A stretch of 64,000 nt of DNA, from positions 1-64,000 of the forward strand of contig OZ245813.1 of the NCBI GenBank assembly GCA_965228445.1, read 5' to 3'. The notes beneath the pieces are model-generated. The model was not told the origin of the DNA. It did not search any database and saw only the letters and a list, made by a program, of their open reading frames with translations. Positions 1-7,817 of the stretch are shown here, in pieces; the first letter of the stretch is position 1, and every line of letters begins with the position of its first letter. This stretch comes from Thalassobaculum sp965228445 (GTDB lineage: Bacteria > Pseudomonadota > Alphaproteobacteria > Thalassobaculales > Thalassobaculaceae). A program made the translations under genes and the position numbers.

Positions 1-120
1 ATCCGGGAACTTATTAGACGTGGAATGCTTTACGAGGACGTCGTTGATTCAGACGTCGATTTGCCCGATCAGCGGGAAATGAAGTCGACTGAGTATAGGG
101 CTATTCCCGTCGAGGAATGA
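1..120 (+). CDS. Ribbon-helix-helix-like small protein, 3' end only
   Basis: The reading frame is open from the first base and stops at 118-120, giving the last 39 residues of a protein whose start lies outside the window. The visible part begins IRELIRRGML and ends STEYRAIPVEE. It matches the C-terminal half of the small protein at 14188-14421 (IRELIRRGML, then an acidic stretch, then STDFRAI), so the two are paralogs. That family looks like a MetJ/Arc-type ribbon-helix-helix DNA-binding protein; the fragment would cover helix B and the acidic tail. Function is inferred from the paralog only. Confidence 0.7.
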   Translation: MRELIRRGMLYEDVVDSDVDLPDQREMKSTEYRAIPVEE

Positions 121-154
121 TGTCCGCGCTATAGGAACAGTGCTTCTTTAGACT

Positions 155-193
155 GTAAAAAATGCCGATGCCCAGCTCACTGAGCTGGGCATC
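155..193 (-). terminator. Rho-independent terminator of the DUF1328 gene
   Basis: A perfect 13-base inverted repeat (167-179 with 181-193) is followed on the minus strand by GGC and then ATTTTTT. It lies 35 bases past the stop of the DUF1328 gene, in the right orientation to end its transcript. It could also stop readthrough from the partial gene at the left edge. Confidence 0.8.
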
Positions 194-227
194 GCTGTTT
201 CAGGCGTGTGGTGCTCGGGAGAGGGCG

Positions 228-401
228 TCACATGGGCCGTCGGCCGCGGATCGCTCCGGCGACGGCGCTGATCACCAGCAGCACCAGGAACACCACGAAG
301 AGGATCTGGGCGATATCGGCGGAAGCAGCCGCAATGCCGCCGAAACCGAATACGCCGGCGATAATCGCCAGCACGAGGAACATCAGGCTCCAACCAAGCA
401 T
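228..401 (-). CDS. DUF1328 small membrane protein
   Basis: A 57-residue protein with two hydrophobic helices separated by a short FGFGGIA-type turn and a basic C-terminus (RGRRPM). This is the usual layout of the DUF1328/YtjA family of small inner-membrane proteins, whose function is unknown and which are often stress-induced. I chose the start at 401 rather than an ATG at 413, because GGAG sits 6 bases upstream of 401 and family members begin MLGW. An exact EcfG-type promoter lies upstream at 474-498 and a terminator follows at 155-193, so it is probably transcribed alone and induced by general stress. Confidence 0.88.
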   Translation of the reverse strand: MLGWSLMFLVLAIIAGVFGFGGIAAASADIAQILFVVFLVLLVISAVAGAIRGRRPM

Positions 402-473
402 TTGTGTCTCCATCTTTCAGTCAGCGCTGGCGACCGAACGGATCCAACGCATTGTGTTGCTGTGTGCAGGGGA

Positions 474-498
474 AACGCGGAATCAAAAGAACGGTTCC
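474..498 (-). promoter_or_regulatory. EcfG-type general stress promoter for the DUF1328 gene
   Basis: On the minus strand the sequence reads GGAAC, 16 bases, CGTT, an exact match to the alphaproteobacterial EcfG consensus. The -10 element is about 73 bases upstream of the start at 401. The 414-868 gap contains no convincing gene; it holds this promoter and a divergent one at 712-737. Confidence 0.8.
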
Positions 499-711
499 GT
501 AAATGCGCCGACAAAATCTGGGGATGTTGGGGGACGGCAAGTGCAGCCCGGTCGGCGACAGCGCCGCCGGACGCGCAATGCATGCGCTTTATTTAATGTA
601 TGCCGCGCGAAGCAGGGGACGCCGCATGGCGCCCTGCCGGCGGCGCCGCGGGCTGCCGGGGCCTCGCGCCCGCATGGATAGGGCAAGCTATGAGAAACAT
701 TGGAGAATTCA

Positions 712-737
712 GGAACCCCGTTCGGGGGTGAGTCGTT
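712..737 (+). promoter_or_regulatory. EcfG-type promoter upstream of the OmpA-like gene
   Basis: The plus strand reads GGAAC, 17 bases, CGTT. The match is exact, but the -10 element is about 130 bases upstream of the start at 869, so the leader would be long. It diverges from the promoter at 474-498 in the same 455-base intergenic stretch. Confidence 0.6.
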
Positions 738-868
738 GTCGGGACATGGGGGCGGTTGGAACCCATACCGATCGTGCCATGCGGGACCCGACATCGACCA
801 TCGGCCGGCACCGCCTGGTGCCGCTGTTGCAGCGGGTCCTGTTTCCCTATCAGAAACAGGAGACACGC

Positions 869-1807
869 ATGACTATGAAGACCCTTCTCCGTCGTTCGAC
901 GCCGTTTGCGCTGGCCGCGCTGATCAGCACGCCCGCGACGGCCGGTCTGATCTTCAACGACGTCGCCGAGATCCGCGACCGCGCGCCGGCCGGCAACACG
1001 TTCAACGCCGAGCTGGTTCAGGAATACAAGAAGATCGCCCTGTTCGAGGCGGACGAGATGTATGACTGGATCGATGCCGAGAACCACGCGACCAAGGGCA
1101 ACATGGCCGCCGAGGGCAAGACCCCGCTGCCGTACACGCCGAGCGACTGGAACATCGAGAGCGAGGCGGAGCTGCGCGAGCTGGAGCTTGCCCGCGCCGA
1201 GCTGGTGACCATTCTCGACGACGGCGCGCGGACCAGCGCCCCGCATGAGGCCGCCGTCGCCCAGGCCAAGTACGACTGCTGGGTCGAGCAGCAGGAGGAG
1301 GGGCACCAGCCCACCCATATCGCTGCCTGCCGCGACGCCTACCTGGCGGCGCTGGACGATCTGAAGTCCGCGGTTGCGCCGGAGCCGGTCAAGACCTCCG
1401 CCGTGGTTCAGGACGAGATCGCCCGACAGACCGTCTATTTCGACTTCGACCGTTCGACCATCACCGGCCAGGCTCAGACGAAGATCGACAGCTTCGTCGC
1501 CCAGATGAAGCAGATCCAGCCGGTCGTCACCCTGTACATCGCCGGCCATGCCGATACGACGGGCTCCAACGAGTACAATTACAATCTGTCGATGGACCGT
1601 GCCGCGTCCGTGCGTGCCGAGCTCGAGCGCCAGGGCATGACTGTCGGCGATTACAGCGACCTCGAGATCGAGGCCGAGGGCGAGACCAAGCCGGCCGTGC
1701 CGACCGCCGACGAGGTGCGCGAGCCGCGTAACCGCCGTGTGGAGATCATCGCCCACGGCCAGGTGACCAAGGTCATCGACCAGACGGCCGCTGTCAGCAG
1801 CCAGTAA
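869..1807 (+). CDS. OmpA-family outer membrane/peptidoglycan-binding protein
   Basis: A 312-residue exported protein. The start at 869 follows AGGAG at a normal distance and opens a signal peptide ending near ATAG; a longer upstream reading has no signal sequence. Residues from about 35 to 180 are helical and charged. The C-terminal 125 residues form an OmpA domain, with YFDFDRS, then GHADTTGSNEYNYNLSMDRA and finally PRNRRVEI, the usual peptidoglycan-contact signature. It probably sits in the periplasm or outer membrane and tethers it to the wall. The helical N-terminal part is not a beta-barrel, so this is not classical OmpA. A strong terminator follows at 1846. Confidence 0.85.
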   Translation: MTMKTLLRRSTPFALAALISTPATAGLIFNDVAEIRDRAPAGNTFNAELVQEYKKIALFEADEMYDWIDAENHATKGNMAAEGKTPLPYTPSDWNIESEAELRELELARAELVTILDDGARTSAPHEAAVAQAKYDCWVEQQEEGHQPTHIAACRDAYLAALDDLKSAVAPEPVKTSAVVQDEIARQTVYFDFDRSTITGQAQTKIDSFVAQMKQIQPVVTLYIAGHADTTGSNEYNYNLSMDRAASVRAELERQGMTVGDYSDLEIEAEGETKPAVPTADEVREPRNRRVEIIAHGQVTKVIDQTAAVSSQ

Positions 1808-1845
1808 CGCATCGACACCTTCGATATCGATACCTTGGATACAGT

Positions 1846-1880
1846 GAAGCCCCCGCCGACCGGCGGGGGCTTCGTCGTTT
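1846..1880 (+). terminator. Rho-independent terminator after the OmpA-like gene
   Basis: A perfect 13-base GC-rich stem (1846-1858 with 1861-1873) is followed by a T-containing tail, 38 bases past the stop codon. Confidence 0.8.
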
Positions 1881-1931
1881 CGTCTCGCTGTTAGCCGCAG
1901 GTTGAGAAGCGCGCCTTATCCCGATCGGGAA

Positions 1932-2147
1932 TCAGGGCTTCGGCCGACCCAGAGGGAGTTCCTCCGCCGGCTTCACACCCTGCTTCGACGCGTCCAGGCC
2001 GAGCCTGATGAGCATACGAATGGCGCTTGACCGCGAATTGACGCGGTGTATGAATCGCCAATCCTCGATTTCACCCAATTCGTCATCGTTCAGCATGATC
2101 TGCAAACGTTCGGTGCGTTTGCCGCGAGTTTGTGTCCCTTCCGTCAT
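1932..2147 (-). CDS. Small ribbon-helix-helix-like DNA-binding protein
   Basis: A 71-residue basic protein carrying the core RLQIMLNDDEL, IEDWRF and SSAIRMLIRLGL. It is a clear paralog of the genes at 14188 and at the left edge. The short strand followed by two helices suits a ribbon-helix-helix repressor fold, so it probably binds DNA as a dimer; its target is unknown. An in-frame ATG at 2213 would add 22 residues without homology to the paralogs. I prefer 2147, which is preceded by GGAAGGA about 12 bases upstream. It is divergent from the Crp/Fnr gene, so either protein might control the shared intergenic region. Confidence 0.75.
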   Translation of the reverse strand: MTEGTQTRGKRTERLQIMLNDDELGEIEDWRFIHRVNSRSSAIRMLIRLGLDASKQGVKPAEELPLGRPKP

Positions 2148-2308
2148 AGTATTTTCTGATCCTTCCGGCGGGGGGCCAGTTCGTATCAAGGCAGTCCCAT
2201 TGTGATCTTCCATGTGGACTTACTATCTGCATTTAGGTGTCAGATCTTCATCATGGGTTAATGTATAGGCGTTTTCCGGAAGGACTTTATTCCACAGGGA
2301 ACGATGAC

Positions 2309-3070
2309 ATGGTCACCGACGCAGCGGGCAAGCAGTTGAATATCATGACCGAATATCTGTTCCGCAAATTGTCGGGAATGATCGCCGTCACCGACGTGAT
2401 GAAGTCCGCCTTTTCGGTGGTGTGTACGGACAAGGTCCGCTTCGCCAAAGGCGACTACATCGTTCAACCGGGCCACGATTTTCGCTCCGTCTACCTGATC
2501 GTCGAAGGCTGGGCGACGCGCTCCAAGCTGACCAGCAACGGGGCGCGGCAGATCATCAACTTCGCGATCCCGGGCGATATCCTCTGTTTCAATGCGGCGC
2601 TGTTCGACAAGGCGGAGGTCTATGTCCAGGCGCATACCGCGTTGAACGCCTTCTCCATTCCGATCCGGCCGTTCTCGGAGCTGCTCAACAACCAGCCCCA
2701 GCTCGCGGTCGCCCTGGCCTGGACGGCGGCACAGGAGGAGGGGGTGGTCTCCGAACGGCTGCTGTCGCTGGGGCGCCGCAGTGCGCGTCAGCGCGCGGCG
2801 CATCTGCTATGCGAGATCCATCGCCGGCTGCAGGTGGTCGACCTGGTGCGCAGCGGCGAGCAGTTCCAGCTGCCCCTGACCCAGGAGGACCTCGCCGACT
2901 CCCTGGGCATCAGCATGATCCACACCAACCGCGTTCTGCGCGATCTGGTGCGGGGCGGTCTCATCGCGATGGAGCGGAATTCGGTCCGTCTGCTCGACCT
3001 CGACCGACTGCGGGAGATCAGCGAGTTCTCCGACGACTATCTGCATTTCCCGGAGGACCAAAAGAAGTAA
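2309..3070 (+). CDS. Crp/Fnr-family transcriptional regulator
   Basis: A 253-residue regulator. The N-terminal part is a cyclic-nucleotide-binding-like beta-roll (GDYIVQPGHDFRSVYLIVEGWA). A long dimerisation helix follows, then a winged helix-turn-helix near residues 190-235 (LTQEDLADSLGIS, then HTNRVLRDL). The N-terminal part lacks the FNR cysteine cluster, so it is unlikely to sense oxygen through iron-sulfur. The effector is unknown. The start at 2309 has AGGGA 8 bases upstream; a GTG at 2237 is in frame but has no such site. It shares its upstream region with the divergent ribbon-helix-helix gene. Confidence 0.85.
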   Translation: MVTDAAGKQLNIMTEYLFRKLSGMIAVTDVMKSAFSVVCTDKVRFAKGDYIVQPGHDFRSVYLIVEGWATRSKLTSNGARQIINFAIPGDILCFNAALFDKAEVYVQAHTALNAFSIPIRPFSELLNNQPQLAVALAWTAAQEEGVVSERLLSLGRRSARQRAAHLLCEIHRRLQVVDLVRSGEQFQLPLTQEDLADSLGISMIHTNRVLRDLVRGGLIAMERNSVRLLDLDRLREISEFSDDYLHFPEDQKK

Positions 3071-3098
3071 GGGGAAGGAACCACAGTTCCTTCCCCTT
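3069..3098. terminator. Bidirectional terminator hairpin
   Basis: A 13-base perfect stem (3069-3081 with 3086-3098, loop CACA) overlaps the last bases of the Crp/Fnr gene and lies between two convergent genes. On the minus strand it is followed by a T-rich run. Confidence 0.6.
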
Positions 3099-3177
3099 GC
3101 GGTATCCGACCACCGATGTCGGTGACGTCCTTCCCGGAGGCGGCTCGGCGCCGCGGTCCGGGGTAACCGTGTCCCGG

Positions 3178-3405
3178 TCAGTCCTTCTTGGACTCGTCCA
3201 GGATGTAGCCCGTGCCGGCGCCGACGGCACCGCCGATCGCTGCGCCGCAGGCCACGCAGCCGCCCGTCACAGCGGCACCGGCCGCGCCGACGCCGGCGCC
3301 GATGGCGCCACCGGACAGAGTGCTCTGCTGGGTGCTGTTCATGCCCGAGCAGGCGCCCAGAGTAAGGCCGGCGGTCACCAGGGCAGCGGTAGCAAGCTTA
3401 CGCAT
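3178..3405 (-). CDS. Small glycine-zipper lipoprotein
   Basis: A 75-residue exported lipoprotein. The signal peptide ends in the lipobox LGAC with Cys19. The mature part is rich in glycine and alanine with GxxxG repeats (GGAIGAGVGAAGAA and similar), as in the glycine-zipper/YMGG-type outer membrane lipoproteins. It ends in a charged tail DESKKD. The start at 3405 follows AGGAG at 9 bases. An exact EcfG-type promoter lies only about 36 bases upstream, so the gene is probably induced under general stress. Function is unknown; a membrane-inserting oligomer is the family expectation. Confidence 0.85.
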   Translation of the reverse strand: MRKLATAALVTAGLTLGACSGMNSTQQSTLSGGAIGAGVGAAGAAVTGGCVACGAAIGGAVGAGTGYILDESKKD

Positions 3406-3440
3406 GGCTCAATCTCCTCGCTGTTACATTCTGAGTGGGA

Positions 3441-3465
3441 AACGCACATCCGTCGGTGCGGTTCC
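3441..3465 (-). promoter_or_regulatory. EcfG-type promoter for the glycine-zipper lipoprotein
   Basis: The minus strand reads GGAAC, 16 bases, CGTT, an exact consensus match. The -10 element is about 36 bases upstream of the start at 3405, leaving a short leader with a good ribosome-binding site. Confidence 0.85.
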
Positions 3466-3510
3466 CGGTGGTCCCCCTGGCTTGGAAAAAAGCTCCCTTA
3501 CCTAAAGAAG

Positions 3511-3539
3511 CAGCCGCCGTGCGGGGGACACGGCGGCTG
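3511..3539 (-). terminator. Terminator of the small lipoprotein gene
   Basis: An 11-base perfect stem (3511-3521 with 3529-3539) is followed on the minus strand by CTTCTTT. It sits 60 bases past the stop at 3601 and upstream of the promoter at 3441-3465, so it separates the two lipoprotein transcripts. Confidence 0.65.
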
Positions 3540-3600
3540 TAAGGGCAGGGAGGAATACGTCGATAGGCACGTCGTATGCGGGATATTCGCAGGCGGGGTC

Positions 3601-3756
3601 TTAGTCGGCGGCGTCCTGAACGGCCCGCTTGGTGTCGTTCACCGCCTCATCGGCGGCTTCGCCCATCTGCTCCATCGGACCGTCGTTGTCGTAGCAGGCC
3701 GACAGACCGAGAGAGAGAAAACCAGCAAGCAGACTGGCCCAAACGATCTTCTTCAT
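3601..3756 (-). CDS. Entericidin-like small lipoprotein
   Basis: A 51-residue protein. It starts MKKIVWASLL, has a hydrophobic core and a lipobox LSAC with Cys21. The short acidic mature part contains the repeated pattern MGEAADEAVNDTKRAVQDAAD. This layout resembles entericidin-type or YtxH-like small envelope lipoproteins, but I cannot assign a function. GGAGG lies 6 bases before the ATG, which makes this a convincing gene despite its size. An exact EcfG-type promoter lies at 3810-3834. It is arranged in tandem with the other small lipoprotein, each with its own promoter. Confidence 0.85.
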   Translation of the reverse strand: MKKIVWASLLAGFLSLGLSACYDNDGPMEQMGEAADEAVNDTKRAVQDAAD

Positions 3757-3809
3757 GACTAACCTCCATTCTCAGTGTCTTCAGCAAGACCTCGTGTGTT
3801 CGCCGGGAT

Positions 3810-3834
3810 AACGGACCTGCTCGCCATCGGTTCC
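3810..3834 (-). promoter_or_regulatory. EcfG-type promoter for the small lipoprotein
   Basis: The minus strand reads GGAAC, 16 bases, CGTT, an exact match, with the -10 about 54 bases upstream of the ATG at 3756. The 340-base gap from 3757 to 4096 holds this site and a divergent one at 3987-4012, and no convincing gene. Confidence 0.85.
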
Positions 3835-3986
3835 CACAAATAATTTCCAAGCAGGGCGGCGGCGGGGCGAAGTGTGGGTCGCCGCGTTTCGTTCCTTATA
3901 TGGACGAACCCCTTCCGGACGCCCCGCTCGGGGCCGCGTGGGACGGCGGACGAGCCTGGACAGCCGCAGAAAGACTCACGAATTCC

Positions 3987-4012
3987 GGAACCAGTGCGTC
4001 GGCGGCTCCGTT
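3987..4012 (+). promoter_or_regulatory. EcfG-type promoter for the L,D-transpeptidase operon
   Basis: The plus strand reads GGAAC, 17 bases, CGTT. The match is exact, with the -10 about 85 bases upstream of the start at 4097. It diverges from the promoter at 3810-3834. Confidence 0.7.
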
Positions 4013-4096
4013 ACCCCCGACAGAAATTCGATTGTCGCGCCCCGGGAACGGATGAGCCGGCCGGAGCGGGCAGCGACGCCAACGGAGAATCGACGG

Positions 4097-5965
4097 ATGC
4101 TCTATTCCAGATCCTTTTTGGCCGGACTCGTCGCCGGATCCTCTCTCCTCATGAGCCTTTCCCCGGCGGTTGCCCAGCACGCCACGCCCGCGTCGATCGC
4201 GGTTCCGACGGCGGAGGACGTGGCCGCTCTCCCGCTCCCCGACATGCTGGGCGATACCGCACGCGGCGATCTCACCGGTGAGATCGAGCGCCTGGTGATG
4301 CAGGACGCCCTTGAGGCGGAGCTCGGCAAGGATGCCGGCGAGAGTGCGGTGCGCGGCGCCCGCATCGCTTATGCCCAGGATCTGTTCCAGCCGATCTGGT
4401 CGCCCGAGGGCGGCGCCTCCCTGGTTACGTTGAGCCACCGGCTGTTCGATTACGGCCTGCTCGAGGACCAGGTGGTCGGCGGGCCGGTGGAGCGGATCGT
4501 CGACACGCGCTTCAACGCGTCGGATCCGGCCCGCCGCGCGCAGGCCGACCTGCAGCTCACGGCGATTTGGATCCGCATCGCGGCCGCGGTCAGCGGCGGC
4601 TTGGAGGACGAGGGCGCTGCCGTCGCCTCCCTGCCGAACCAGCCGGCCCGCTCGGTGCTGACGACCGCCCTGCGCCGGGCCGGCGAGGGCGACGCCATCG
4701 GCACTCTGGCTCCGTTCGAGCTGGACAACGCCCAGTACAACGGTCTGAAGCGCGCCCTGCTGGACTATCGCGACATCCGCTCCCGTGGCGGCTGGTACGC
4801 GTTGCCGGAAGGCGAGCTGGTTCGCGCGGGCGACAGCGACCCGCGCATCCCGGCGCTTCGGGCGCGGCTGCAGGCCGAGGGCTATGCCATCGGCTGGGCG
4901 GACGAGGGCCCGCGCAGCGCGCCGATCGACCATCCGAACGGCATGTCCGAACCTCTGGTCGAGGTCGCCCTGAAGCAGCCCTCGAAGATGGGCGAGCGCG
5001 CCACCGGTCTGCTGGCCGATCCGACCGTGCTCGACGCGCCGCTTGTCGACGCCCTCAAGGTCTTCCAGTCCCGCCACGGCCTGGAGCCGGACGGGGTGCT
5101 GGGCCCGATGACCCTTGCCGCCTTGAACGAGAGCGTGGACTCCAAGATTCAGCGCATCGTGCGGGCGATGGACCAGTGGCGCAGCCAGGGATCGCTCGGC
5201 GAACGCTTCGTGTGGGCCAACATCCCGTCGTTCACCGCCGAGGGCTGGAATGCCGGCCGCCGCGAGATCCAGATGAAGACGATCGTCGGCCAGCCGTCGC
5301 GCGAGACGCCGATCTTCTCCGACGAGATCGAGTACACGGTGGCCAACCCGAAATGGTACGTGCCCGTCAGCATTGCCCGGAAGGACAAGCTGCCGAAGCT
5401 GATCGAGGACAGCAGCTACGCCGACCGCAAGGGCTTCGCCGTGTATGAGCGCAGCACCGGCCTGCGGGTCAGCGCCTCGGCGGTCGACTGGCGCGACCCG
5501 ACCTCGGTGAACCGGTACCGTCTGGTGCAGGACCCCGGGGCGATGAATGCGCTGGGCGAGCTGAAGATCATCTTCCCGAACCGCCATTCGGTCTATCTGC
5601 ACGGCACCCCCAGCGTCTCGCTGTTCAAGAAGGCCAACCGGGCCTTCAGCTCGGGCTGCATCCGCCTGGAGAAGCCGGTGGAGATGGCCAACTGGCTGGC
5701 GTCCCACGACACCGCGGCGAGCGAGGCGCAGATCCGCGCGGCGGTCGCCTCCGGCAAGAACCGGCACATCCGTTTCGGCTCCCCGATCCCGGTCCATCTG
5801 ACCTACATGACCGTCACGGTGGACGACGAGGGGGTTCCGAATTTCTGGCGGGACATTTACAAGCGCGACCGACAGATCCAATTCGTCGAGCGCTATGCCC
5901 CGCCGGAGGTGCAGACCACGGCCAGCGTCGCCCTCGACAGCATGGGAACGACGCCGGCTGATTGA
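4097..5965 (+). CDS. L,D-transpeptidase with peptidoglycan-binding domain (YcbB/LdtD type)
   Basis: A 622-residue periplasmic enzyme that would form 3-3 cross-links in peptidoglycan. A signal peptide ends near AVAQ (residue 28). After a long YcbB-like N-terminal region comes a peptidoglycan-binding domain near residues 310-345 (LKVFQSRHGLEPDGVLGPMT). The YkuD catalytic domain has His502 (YLHGTPS) and the nucleophile Cys521 in SSGCIRLEKP. Size and order fit the large YcbB class. I chose 4097 for the signal peptide and an upstream GGAG; a longer frame back to 3872 lacks one. The next gene overlaps its stop by one base, so the two wall enzymes are co-expressed. Confidence 0.92.
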   Translation: MLYSRSFLAGLVAGSSLLMSLSPAVAQHATPASIAVPTAEDVAALPLPDMLGDTARGDLTGEIERLVMQDALEAELGKDAGESAVRGARIAYAQDLFQPIWSPEGGASLVTLSHRLFDYGLLEDQVVGGPVERIVDTRFNASDPARRAQADLQLTAIWIRIAAAVSGGLEDEGAAVASLPNQPARSVLTTALRRAGEGDAIGTLAPFELDNAQYNGLKRALLDYRDIRSRGGWYALPEGELVRAGDSDPRIPALRARLQAEGYAIGWADEGPRSAPIDHPNGMSEPLVEVALKQPSKMGERATGLLADPTVLDAPLVDALKVFQSRHGLEPDGVLGPMTLAALNESVDSKIQRIVRAMDQWRSQGSLGERFVWANIPSFTAEGWNAGRREIQMKTIVGQPSRETPIFSDEIEYTVANPKWYVPVSIARKDKLPKLIEDSSYADRKGFAVYERSTGLRVSASAVDWRDPTSVNRYRLVQDPGAMNALGELKIIFPNRHSVYLHGTPSVSLFKKANRAFSSGCIRLEKPVEMANWLASHDTAASEAQIRAAVASGKNRHIRFGSPIPVHLTYMTVTVDDEGVPNFWRDIYKRDRQIQFVERYAPPEVQTTASVALDSMGTTPAD

Positions 5966-6858
5966 TGCGGTTTGCCTGGACTTTACTCACTGCGGCGGTG
6001 CTGTGCGGCCTGATCCTGGTCGCCGGCCCGCCGGCCTTCGCGGAGAGCCGCGCCGTTCGCCTGAACGGTGACGCACCCCCCCATCCGGTCTGGCATCACC
6101 TGGTGATGCCAGGAAAGACGGTACGGCTGGACGTGCCGCCGGGTTACGCGGCGACCGTCGACGGCGAGCCGGTGTCCAAGCGCTGGATTGCGCCCGAGAC
6201 GCCAGGGAACCACCGGCTGCGGGTCGTGAACGGGGACGGTGACCTGGTGCAGAGGGTCACCCTGTTCGTCCTGGTGCCGGCCTCTGCCGTCGACAACCGC
6301 GGCTATCTGGAAGGCTATCGGATCGGCCGCTACCCGCGAAACGCGCCGAAAGGGTTCATCCGCCTGGGTGCGGACGATCTCGACGTCCCGATTTCCCCGA
6401 ACTTCAGGATCGGCCAGTTCATCTGCAAGCAGCAGCCGGGCTATTTCCCGAAATTCCTGCTGGTGACCGCCGCCAATATCCACCGCCTGGAGGTCTTGCT
6501 CGCCGCACTGCGCGAGGAGAAGCTGACCGACGCGCGCACCTTCTTCGTGATGAGCGGGTTCCGTACCCCCTACTACAACGCCGCGATCGGCTCGGCCCGG
6601 CTGTCGCGGCACATGTACGGGGACGCCTCCGACATCTATGTCGATGTGGATCCGCGCGACGGCGTGATGGACGACCTCAACGGCGACGGACGGATCACCA
6701 AGGCCGACGCCGACTTCCTCTACGATTTCGCCTCGCGGCTGTTCGCGTCGCGCAAAGACGTGCGGCCGGGCGGTCTCGGGTCCTATTCGGCCAATGCGGT
6801 TCACGGCCCCTTCGTCCATTCCGACGGGCGCGGCAGCAAGGCCCGCTGGGGGCGATAG
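5965..6858 (+). CDS. Exported M15-type peptidase (DUF882/peptidoglycan carboxypeptidase-like)
   Basis: A 297-residue exported protein whose ATG overlaps the transpeptidase stop (TGATG). Residues 1-26 form a signal peptide ending AFAE. The C-terminal half carries the M15 zinc-site pattern: SGFRTPYYN, then His216 and Asp223 spaced as H-x6-D in HMYGDASD, and His285 in GPFVHSDGRG. Such enzymes trim peptide stems of peptidoglycan. A short acidic insert (DLNGDGRITKADAD) between the motifs resembles a calcium-binding loop. Together with the transpeptidase it makes a wall-remodelling pair under a stress promoter. Confidence 0.85.
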   Translation: MRFAWTLLTAAVLCGLILVAGPPAFAESRAVRLNGDAPPHPVWHHLVMPGKTVRLDVPPGYAATVDGEPVSKRWIAPETPGNHRLRVVNGDGDLVQRVTLFVLVPASAVDNRGYLEGYRIGRYPRNAPKGFIRLGADDLDVPISPNFRIGQFICKQQPGYFPKFLLVTAANIHRLEVLLAALREEKLTDARTFFVMSGFRTPYYNAAIGSARLSRHMYGDASDIYVDVDPRDGVMDDLNGDGRITKADADFLYDFASRLFASRKDVRPGGLGSYSANAVHGPFVHSDGRGSKARWGR

Positions 6859-7076
6859 CCCCGCCGGCTCTTTTGCCTGACAGCGCTTCGTGGTCGACGG
6901 CGGCGCCGCCGGCCTGTATCAGTCCCTCCAAGTCGCCATGATTCCTGCCTTATTCCTGCGTTAATCCGGTTCGCGTGCCCTCAGGGGTCGGCGCGGCTCA
7001 GCGCAGCGGGGAGAAACGCTGGTCGATGTATGTGCGGCGACGCTATCGTTTCTCCGCCTAAAAGTAGGGGAATGTC

Positions 7077-7817
7077 GTGTTTCGGGTGTTCTTGCCGTCG
7101 GTGCTGTTCTACGCCCAGGCTGCCGCTCATATCGGCTCGGCCGCCTATCAGGCCCGGCGCGGCCGGCTGACGAATGCCCGCCTGGTCGAGGGCAGCCACG
7201 CGCTGCGCCGGTCGCTGGAGGCGGTGGGGGTCCGGTTCGAGGTCTCCGGTCTGGAGAACACCGACTGGAGCGGTGGGCCCTATGTCTTCGCCGCCAACCA
7301 CATGAGCGCGCTGGAGACGCAGATCCTGCCGTCGATCCTCAGCCCGGCGGCGCCCTGCACCTTCGTCGTGAAGTCCAGCCTCATGCGCTATCCGGTGTTC
7401 GGACCGGTGCTGAAGGCCTTCGACCCCATCGTGGTGGAACGGGCGGATCCCAAGGCGGACCTGCGCCAGGTGTTGGGCGAGGGCGGCAAGCGCCTGGCTG
7501 CCGGCATGTCGGTGATCGTCTTCCCGCAGGCGCACCGCACCGTCGCCTTCGACCGCAAGGGCTTCAACACGATCGGCGTGCGTCTCGCCCGGGCGGCGGG
7601 CGTTCCGGTGGTGCCGATCGCCCTGCAGACCTCGGCGTGGAGCGAGGGGCGCTGGCTGCAGGATATCGGCTGGATCGTGCCGAAACGCCCGGTGCGGTTC
7701 GCGGTCGGACAGCCGATCACCATCGGCGCCGACACCCGCGGCGCCCAGGAACAGGTGGTCGAGTTTATCGAGAGCCGGCTTGCCGCCTGGGACGCCGAGG
7801 CGCCTGCGCCGCGCTGA
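7077..7817 (+). CDS. 1-acyl-sn-glycerol-3-phosphate acyltransferase (PlsC family)
   Basis: A 246-residue membrane-associated acyltransferase that would convert lysophosphatidic acid to phosphatidic acid. The first motif is NHMSALE, with His75 and Glu80 in the H-x4-D/E box; Glu in place of Asp is common in proteobacterial homologs. Further motifs are the glycerol-phosphate-binding FDPIVVERAD region and FPQAHRTVAFDRKGF. It starts with GTG, preceded by AGGGG at 6 bases. The 218 bases upstream contain no convincing gene. Confidence 0.85.
   Translation: MFRVFLPSVLFYAQAAAHIGSAAYQARRGRLTNARLVEGSHALRRSLEAVGVRFEVSGLENTDWSGGPYVFAANHMSALETQILPSILSPAAPCTFVVKSSLMRYPVFGPVLKAFDPIVVERADPKADLRQVLGEGGKRLAAGMSVIVFPQAHRTVAFDRKGFNTIGVRLARAAGVPVVPIALQTSAWSEGRWLQDIGWIVPKRPVRFAVGQPITIGADTRGAQEQVVEFIESRLAAWDAEAPAPR

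Noticed and set aside
758..762. A second GGAAC upstream of the OmpA-like gene
   Set aside because: No CGTT lies 16-17 bases downstream.
503..868. An upstream extension of the OmpA-like gene
   Set aside because: It would add 122 basic residues without a signal peptide, and it runs over the promoter region; the start at 869 has a ribosome site and a signal peptide.
3896..5881. A 661-residue minus-strand frame
   Set aside because: Antisense to the L,D-transpeptidase; low-complexity basic translation.
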